NCBI GenBank assembly: GCA_036960375.1 | Contig: JBALVY010000001.1 | Span: 682,001-746,000 of the forward strand | Direction of reading: 5' to 3' | Source: CAWVSB01 sp036960375 | GTDB lineage: Bacteria > Pseudomonadota > Gammaproteobacteria > Pseudomonadales > CAWVSB01 | DNA length: 64,000 nucleotides | Shown: piece after piece, positions 59,137-64,000 of the stretch | Numbering within the stretch: the stretch's first letter is position 1 | Layout: each line of letters opens with the position of its first letter | Translations under genes and position numbers: made by a program | The notes under the pieces: generated by a model | Database searches by the model: none | Told to the model about the DNA's origin: nothing | Seen by the model: the letters and a program-made list of their open reading frames with translations, nothing else

Positions 59137-60067
59137 TTAAACTCGTTGGATTGATCATGACCTTGATTGCATTTCGAATAATACGAAAAGTTGCGGGAGG
59201 ATGCCCGAGAAATTCGCCATCTGCCTGAGTATCCGCGCTACCGTCTATAGTAACTAAGCCTGCCTGCGTCGTGAGTACATAGCGACTGTTTGCGATGGTG
59301 CCGAACAGAAGCATTGGGATGTGTAGCAGAATATTCAGTGGACGTATATTTTTGATGACGGTCACCTCGAACAAGCCGTCATCATATTTAGCCTGTGGCG
59401 CGATGCGCATACCGCCGCCGAGAAAACTGCCGTTACTAACAAAGACGGCCAATACCGGGCCGGTGTGTTGCCAATTGTCGGCCTGGATGCTGAGTTGCGG
59501 TGCTTGAAAGCTCCGGCAAGCCTTGATTAAGCCAAATAAATATTGCATGCGGCCAGAAGGTCGACCTTGCACCAGACGAACCACGTGGCCGTCAAACCCG
59601 GCACCCGCGATGTTAATGAAATAGCGCGTCTCGGTTTGCTCCTGTTTTATGTAAGCCACTGTTCCCACATCACTTGATACAGCCCGCCCGTTTTTTAACA
59701 AAAGGCAGGCGTCGGTAAGCTTGCGTGGTATGCCCAATGTCCGCGCCCAATCGTTGCCTGTTCCCAACGGTAGAATACCGATGGTGACTTCCCCTGGATG
59801 TGAGCTCTGGGCAGTCAGTAAGCCATTCAGTACACCGTGCGCAGTGCCATCGCCACCGGCAACAACGAAACGCCGAAAGCCGTTCAAAAAAGCCTCAGTT
59901 GCGAGTTTTTGTGCATCGTCCGCGTGCTCGGTTTGCTGCAATTCATAGTCAATACCGGCCGCACGCAGTGCGCTCTCAACTTTATGTCGGTTTACGGAAC
60001 GGCGCGCGCGACCTCCAACGGGATTGAATATCACATACCAGCTTGAGTGAATTGGAATACTGTTCAT
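59129..60067 (-). CDS. Diacylglycerol kinase catalytic domain/YegS-like lipid kinase
   Basis: 312 residues of the DAGK catalytic family: VIFNPVGGRARRS near the start, VVAGGDGTAHGVLNGL (nucleotide-binding GGDG, about 78-81), GILPLGTGNDWARTLGIP and a C-terminal TIDGSADTQADGEFLG. Such cytoplasmic or membrane-associated enzymes phosphorylate diacylglycerol or related lipids such as phosphatidylglycerol. It lies 5 nt after fhs. No other lipid genes are adjacent. Confidence 0.88.
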   Translation of the reverse strand: MNSIPIHSSWYVIFNPVGGRARRSVNRHKVESALRAAGIDYELQQTEHADDAQKLATEAFLNGFRRFVVAGGDGTAHGVLNGLLTAQSSHPGEVTIGILPLGTGNDWARTLGIPRKLTDACLLLKNGRAVSSDVGTVAYIKQEQTETRYFINIAGAGFDGHVVRLVQGRPSGRMQYLFGLIKACRSFQAPQLSIQADNWQHTGPVLAVFVSNGSFLGGGMRIAPQAKYDDGLFEVTVIKNIRPLNILLHIPMLLFGTIANSRYVLTTQAGLVTIDGSADTQADGEFLGHPPATFRIIRNAIKVMINPTSLRD

Positions 60068-60072
60068 GTTAC

Positions 60073-61746
60073 CTAAAACAAACCCTCAATCTCACCGTCG
60101 TTGTTCACATAAATGCTATTGGCAGCAGGCACTCGGGGCAATCCCGGCATTCGCATGACGTCACCGCAGACCACCACAAGAAATTCTGCGCCGGCGGATA
60201 ATACAAGCTCGCGGATGGTGAGTCGGTGATTGTTTGGGGCACCCAATAATTTTGGGTCTGAAGAGAAACTGTATTGGGTTTTGGCCATACAGATGGGAAA
60301 GTGCCCGTATCCGGCATTTTGATATTGTTTGAATTGGTCGCGAATTTTTTTGTCTGCAGATATATCGTCAGCCCCGTATACCGAACGAGCGATATGGCGA
60401 GTTTTTTCCCATAGACTCATGTCATCGTCATATAAATTTCGAAACTGGGATTGTCCGGCGTCAGCCAGCGCGGCAACGGTTTGCGCAAGCTCGATGGCGC
60501 CAGCGCCGCCATCTGCCCAGTGGGTGCACAGGTGAGCTTTAGCGCCATGTTGTTCTACGTAGTCACAAATCACAGCCAGTTCCGCCTGCGTATCGCTGGT
60601 GAAATGGTTGATGGCTACGGTAACGGGAATGCCGTACTGGCCGGTATTGCGGATATGGCGACCGAGATTTTCCAGCCCCTTTGTTACCGCCTCTACGTTT
60701 TCTTTTATTAGATCGTCCTTGGCTACTCCACCATGCATTTTTAGTGCGCGCACTGTTGCCACCACAACGGCTACATCGGGGTGTAGTCCGGCCTTCCTGC
60801 ATTTTATATTGAAAAACTTCTCGGCCCCAAGGTCTGCGCCAAAACCGGCTTCGGTTACCACGTAGTCACTGAGTTTGAGAGCAGTTTCGGTGGCAATCAC
60901 AGAATTACAACCGTGCGCGATGTTGGCAAAAGGACCGCCGTGGATGAAGGCGGGGTTGTTCTCCAGTGTTTGTACCAGATTGGGCGCCAACGCGTCTTTT
61001 AGCAGCGCCGTCATCGCCCCTGATGCATTGACTTCGGCCGCCGTTACGGTGTTTCCATCGCGGGTGTAACCGATGACAATATTGTCCAGTCGTTGCTGCA
61101 AGTCTTTCAGGTTGCGCGCCAGGCAAAATATCGCCATCACCTCCGATGCCACGGTGATGTCGAATCCTCCCTCCATGGGGTAACCATTTGCCGGGCCACC
61201 TACGCCAGTCATAATTTGTCGCAATTGTCGGTCATTAATGTCGACAACTCTGCGCCAACTTACCCGGCGCAGGTCCAGACGTATGTCGTTACTCCAATGC
61301 ACATAATTATCTATTAAGGCCGCCAGTAAATTATGGGCGGAACCAATGGCGTGCATATCACCGGTGAAGTGCAGGTTGATATCTTCCATCGGCACTACCT
61401 GGGAATAGCCGCCACCTGCAGCGCCACCTTTCATACCAAAGCAGGGGCCGAGACTGGGTTCTCTCAAGCACACAGTAGCTTGTTTGCCTATTTTATTCAG
61501 CGCATCTGCCAGGCCAATGGAGGTGGTTGTTTTACCTTCGCCGGCGGGAGTCGGACTCATGGCGGTAACCAGTATCAGCTTTCCGTTTGGACGACCATTC
61601 AGGCCGTTAACAAAATCCAGGCTGATCTTGGCCTTGGTATGGCCGTAGGGGATAGTTTTTTCAGCGGGGATTCCCAAACGCTCGGCAACTTCAATGATAG
61701 GCAGCATGTGTGCTGCTCGGGCAATCTCAATATCTGATTTACTCAT
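60073..61746 (-). CDS. fhs: Formate--tetrahydrofolate ligase
   Basis: 557 residues, the normal family size. The ATP-binding TPAGEGKTTT lies at 66-75, and REPSLGPCFGMKGGAAGGGYSQVVPMEDINLHFTGD is the most conserved block. It makes 10-formyl-tetrahydrofolate from formate and ATP, feeding purine synthesis (purH in this window) and C1 metabolism. The start follows GAGG-type sequence (AAAGAGGCCTTA). The 199-bp upstream gap holds no recognised riboswitch. Confidence 0.97.
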   Translation of the reverse strand: MSKSDIEIARAAHMLPIIEVAERLGIPAEKTIPYGHTKAKISLDFVNGLNGRPNGKLILVTAMSPTPAGEGKTTTSIGLADALNKIGKQATVCLREPSLGPCFGMKGGAAGGGYSQVVPMEDINLHFTGDMHAIGSAHNLLAALIDNYVHWSNDIRLDLRRVSWRRVVDINDRQLRQIMTGVGGPANGYPMEGGFDITVASEVMAIFCLARNLKDLQQRLDNIVIGYTRDGNTVTAAEVNASGAMTALLKDALAPNLVQTLENNPAFIHGGPFANIAHGCNSVIATETALKLSDYVVTEAGFGADLGAEKFFNIKCRKAGLHPDVAVVVATVRALKMHGGVAKDDLIKENVEAVTKGLENLGRHIRNTGQYGIPVTVAINHFTSDTQAELAVICDYVEQHGAKAHLCTHWADGGAGAIELAQTVAALADAGQSQFRNLYDDDMSLWEKTRHIARSVYGADDISADKKIRDQFKQYQNAGYGHFPICMAKTQYSFSSDPKLLGAPNNHRLTIRELVLSAGAEFLVVVCGDVMRMPGLPRVPAANSIYVNNDGEIEGLF

Positions 61747-61945
61747 TAAGGCCTCTTTTAATTATTTGTATTTTCTAATACGGCATCCGTTACTACGTGG
61801 CGAGAGTCCCAGAGACTATCGTTTATGCAGTTCTTATCATAGTTCAAGGCAGGGCATTGTGCCGATCGGATACTCGGTGCTTTTATCGATAGGGTCGTCA
61901 GTTGTTACGACACGAAAGCGCGTAGTGATATAGCAGTGTGTAGCT

Positions 61946-63328
61946 TTAGGCGTTTTCAGCCTGTATTTCACACAGCAGTGCTGCGCTAATCTCTTTCAGA
62001 AGAGCTTGTGGGCTTGTTATAGTCTGGCTAAACAGGTGCTGGTCGAGGCCTGACCACTGCGGGTTTTGCCGGCAGCGTTTTATCCATTTCGACCAGTCTT
62101 TGGGTAACGGTGAGGCCTTAGACTCAATAGTGACAGGGGCCTGACTGGCGTGACCGCGATGCTGAAGAAGCTTTGCCAGGCTAATTTGTCGCATGAGGAG
62201 GGCTTGCAGAGTAGTGTCATCGGCACAGTGAAAACTCTCACGATGCCACTTTGCGTTGAGTTCCTTGCGAAAGCGGTTGCCGGTACTGAGGCCTGCGCCA
62301 ATTAGTGCACCAATACCTGTCGCTGCGCCTAAACTGAGCCCGCCGGTAAGCAGATCTACACCTGCGCCGACAGCAGCACCTTTGGCCGCGCCACTGCTGA
62401 TTTTAATACCAAGCTGCTGCAGGGTTTGTGCTGCAAACAAGTCCATTTTCCACTGTCCATCCTGTACTGGAAGATCGTCGGCATTTAATTCACTTTGTTT
62501 GAAGTGAAATAGCTGCAGAAGCTGTTGGGCGCAACGGTTTTCAGCATTTCTTACTTGATTTTGCAGTTGTAATTTAGCCGCATCTATATCTCCATGCTGC
62601 GTTATTTGACGGTAGCTGGCGACATCAATAATTAATTTTGCCACTACGCTGCTAGCAGATTCCTGCAGTTTCAGCCATTGGCTGGCGCGTTCTTCCATCA
62701 GTAATTGCAGGCTGTCTTGATGGGTAGAAAGCAGGCTTTGCATTTGACGGAACAGCCGTTGCTCGCCATTGGCATCGTAGACTACTGAGTCAAAGTTTAT
62801 CGTTGCATGGAAGTTGAGGCGGGCCAATTGTGCTTGCCAGCTATCGGCATTGTTGGGCCGTTGGCTAACAAAGTTGAGTACGGGAATAAGTGGTCTGGCG
62901 GCGTAGCCCAAAATTTGCAGTTCATCCTTATATTTTCCAAGCAACTGTTCCTGTGCATCGATAACATACAGTATCAGGTCGCATTGCAGGATAAGTCGCA
63001 ACACTTTTGCCTCTTGGGAAAACACCGCATAGGTTTCTTCCTGCTCCAGAAAGTCATTGATACGCTCGATGCCGTCACTGCGTGGCGTTTTGGCTAGCTC
63101 ATCGAGAATGGCTAGCAGGGCAATAGAATCCTCAAGTCCCGGTGTATCAAACAGCTCCAGAACTTCTCGGTTTGCTGCCCGAATACTGGCTCCCTCGACA
63201 TGGCGGGTGGTACTGGGGCGGCTTGATACGACACCAAAATTCTCGTCGCGTAATAAAGTGCGTAGTAGAGATGTCTTGCCAACGTTGGTATGGCCTACCA
63301 CCGCGATGCGTAATGGAGCGTTTGTCAT
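61946..63328 (-). CDS. DUF3482-family GTPase with hydrophobic C-terminal region
   Basis: 460 residues from ATG 63328, matching the G-domain start. An Era/Der-like GTPase domain has G1 GHTNVGKTS at 12-20, G2 in RPSTTRHVEG and G3 DTPGLED. A coiled, helical middle follows, then a Gly/Ala-rich hydrophobic stretch (about 330-365, GVDLLTGGLSLGAATGIGALIGAGLSTG) that may enter the membrane. This matches the DUF3482 family. The ATG overlaps the preceding DUF2868 gene stop (ATGA), so the two proteins probably work together. The function is unknown. Confidence 0.85.
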   Translation of the reverse strand: MTNAPLRIAVVGHTNVGKTSLLRTLLRDENFGVVSSRPSTTRHVEGASIRAANREVLELFDTPGLEDSIALLAILDELAKTPRSDGIERINDFLEQEETYAVFSQEAKVLRLILQCDLILYVIDAQEQLLGKYKDELQILGYAARPLIPVLNFVSQRPNNADSWQAQLARLNFHATINFDSVVYDANGEQRLFRQMQSLLSTHQDSLQLLMEERASQWLKLQESASSVVAKLIIDVASYRQITQHGDIDAAKLQLQNQVRNAENRCAQQLLQLFHFKQSELNADDLPVQDGQWKMDLFAAQTLQQLGIKISSGAAKGAAVGAGVDLLTGGLSLGAATGIGALIGAGLSTGNRFRKELNAKWHRESFHCADDTTLQALLMRQISLAKLLQHRGHASQAPVTIESKASPLPKDWSKWIKRCRQNPQWSGLDQHLFSQTITSPQALLKEISAALLCEIQAENA

Positions 63329-64000
63329 ATTGGCTCCGTCTGCATTTCGTGCACAATGATGTTGTCCGGCAGCAAGCCCGCGGCCTGTGCAATTTGATAC
63401 CAATCACCAATGCGCTGCAGTACCTCTTGATCGTCCAACCGTTGTCTTAACTGGGTCTCGTTACTCAGTGCCAGCCAGAGTGAGCCCTTTTGTCTACCCT
63501 GAATGTCCTTGAGATATCGGGCCATGCCGCGATCCGGACTGCTCAGCAGTGAACTCACCAGAATTAAGGCTTGTTCGGGTGAACTGTCGATGTTAACCAG
63601 CGCATGCTGTTGGCTTTGTGCATCGACAGTGATGCCCAGGTTGGCGTCACTGTCGATGCCAGTTGGTGGCCATTGTGTTTTACACTGGTCGAGATCAAGT
63701 CCTAAATAACGCGCGTTCTGGATCTCCGGTAGAGGGATATGTACTCCGGCCAGTTTGACGGCATCTGGCAGTTTGATATCTGCTTTATCAATGATACCGG
63801 TAGAGCGGGAAAGAGGAGACAACTGTTGCCTTAACTCGATGTAATAGGGCAGTGACAGGTCCAGTTCCACTCTGCCCATAGCTTTTCCCTGCCGCCAAAA
63901 GCTCAGTTCTAGTAACAGTAGCCGGGGGACTATGCCATAACAGAGCAGGCCGATAAGAAGCAGCGTGGCCCATGCTTGTCGCGAAGCGGCAAGTACGTCG
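63325..64000 (-). CDS. DUF2868-family membrane protein (5' end beyond window)
   Basis: The frame is open from the window end to the stop at 63325; the start lies outside. A membrane helix (RQAWATLLLIGLLCYGIVPR) is followed by LLLLELSFWRQGKAM and a soluble domain containing LSLPYYIELRQQL, DQEVLQRIGDWYQIAQAAG and a stop-proximal LPDNIIVHEMQTEPI. This C-terminal layout matches DUF2868 proteins, which commonly precede a DUF3482 GTPase, as here. An internal ATG at 63879 is not the true start because the frame continues upstream through the membrane segment. The function is unknown. Confidence 0.75.
   Translation of the reverse strand, partial: DVLAASRQAWATLLLIGLLCYGIVPRLLLLELSFWRQGKAMGRVELDLSLPYYIELRQQLSPLSRSTGIIDKADIKLPDAVKLAGVHIPLPEIQNARYLGLDLDQCKTQWPPTGIDSDANLGITVDAQSQQHALVNIDSSPEQALILVSSLLSSPDRGMARYLKDIQGRQKGSLWLALSNETQLRQRLDDQEVLQRIGDWYQIAQAAGLLPDNIIVHEMQTEPI

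Noticed and set aside
61747..61945. Possible riboswitch upstream of fhs
   Set aside because: I looked for THF and ZTP (pfl) type elements, which can precede such genes, but saw none of their conserved strings. Only a short AGTC/GACT hairpin is present.
1..64000. CRISPR arrays, insertion sequences, prophage, rRNA or tRNA genes
   Set aside because: No regularly spaced repeats, transposase or integrase-like proteins, or tRNA/rRNA-like sequences were recognised on either strand.

Overview
The window is a stretch of bacterial chromosome, most likely from a marine-type gammaproteobacterium related to Pseudomonadales/Cellvibrionales. The main reason is gene order. Several blocks match Pseudomonas aeruginosa order as I remember it: ubiE-ubiJ-ubiB-hisI-hisE-tatABC; ftsN-hslV-hslU-DUF971; rpe-gph-trpE and trpGDC followed by vfr, an OsmC protein and coq7; and dsbD-aroQ-accB-accC-prmA-DUF3426-dusB-fis-purH-purD. 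Coding density is high, base composition is moderate, and I saw no insertion sequence, prophage, CRISPR array, rRNA or tRNA gene.

Layout. 1-1836: NnrS-family membrane protein (cut by the window edge) and a CysK-like enzyme, both minus. 2026-7182: a plus-strand operon of a LolA-like periplasmic protein, two FtsX-type permeases, an ABC ATPase and a predicted outer-membrane beta-barrel. This is a plausible, poorly characterised trans-envelope transport system. 7275-8593: an Ada/Ogt-like DNA repair protein and a small exported repeat protein. 8663-13829 (minus): twin-arginine translocase, two histidine-pathway enzymes and ubiquinone genes. 13889-16456: a divergent AmmeMemoRadiSam pair in which proteins B and A are fused. 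16449-19374 (minus): DUF971, HslUV protease and a SPOR protein. 19531-25091 (plus): rpe, gph, a trp leader and trpEGDC.

25139-36551 is an accessory segment lying between trpC and vfr, which are adjacent in Pseudomonas. It carries a solute-binding protein, an OhrR-like regulator with a perfect 18-bp palindrome upstream, a TonB-dependent receptor, a phosphoesterase, a short-chain dehydrogenase, a hemerythrin-like protein, two alpha/beta hydrolases (one with Asn where the catalytic Ser should be) and a metallo-beta-lactamase-fold hydrolase. Conserved order resumes with vfr, osmC and coq7, then the purD-to-dsbD block (38642-49211, minus), which combines purine synthesis, Fis, tRNA modification, the biotin carboxylase half of acetyl-CoA carboxylase, dehydroquinase and periplasmic disulfide reduction.

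49305-54494 (plus): two lipoproteins, a PCu(A)C copper chaperone, a DUF2333 protein and DNA polymerase II. 54476-64000 (minus): a cytochrome c-sugar dehydrogenase fusion, a PuuB/PuuA-like polyamine pair, a lipid-kinase-like protein, formate-tetrahydrofolate ligase and a DUF3482 GTPase/DUF2868 membrane-protein pair cut by the window end.

All functions are inferred from sequence motifs and remembered family features; nothing was searched or computed beyond reading the sequence.
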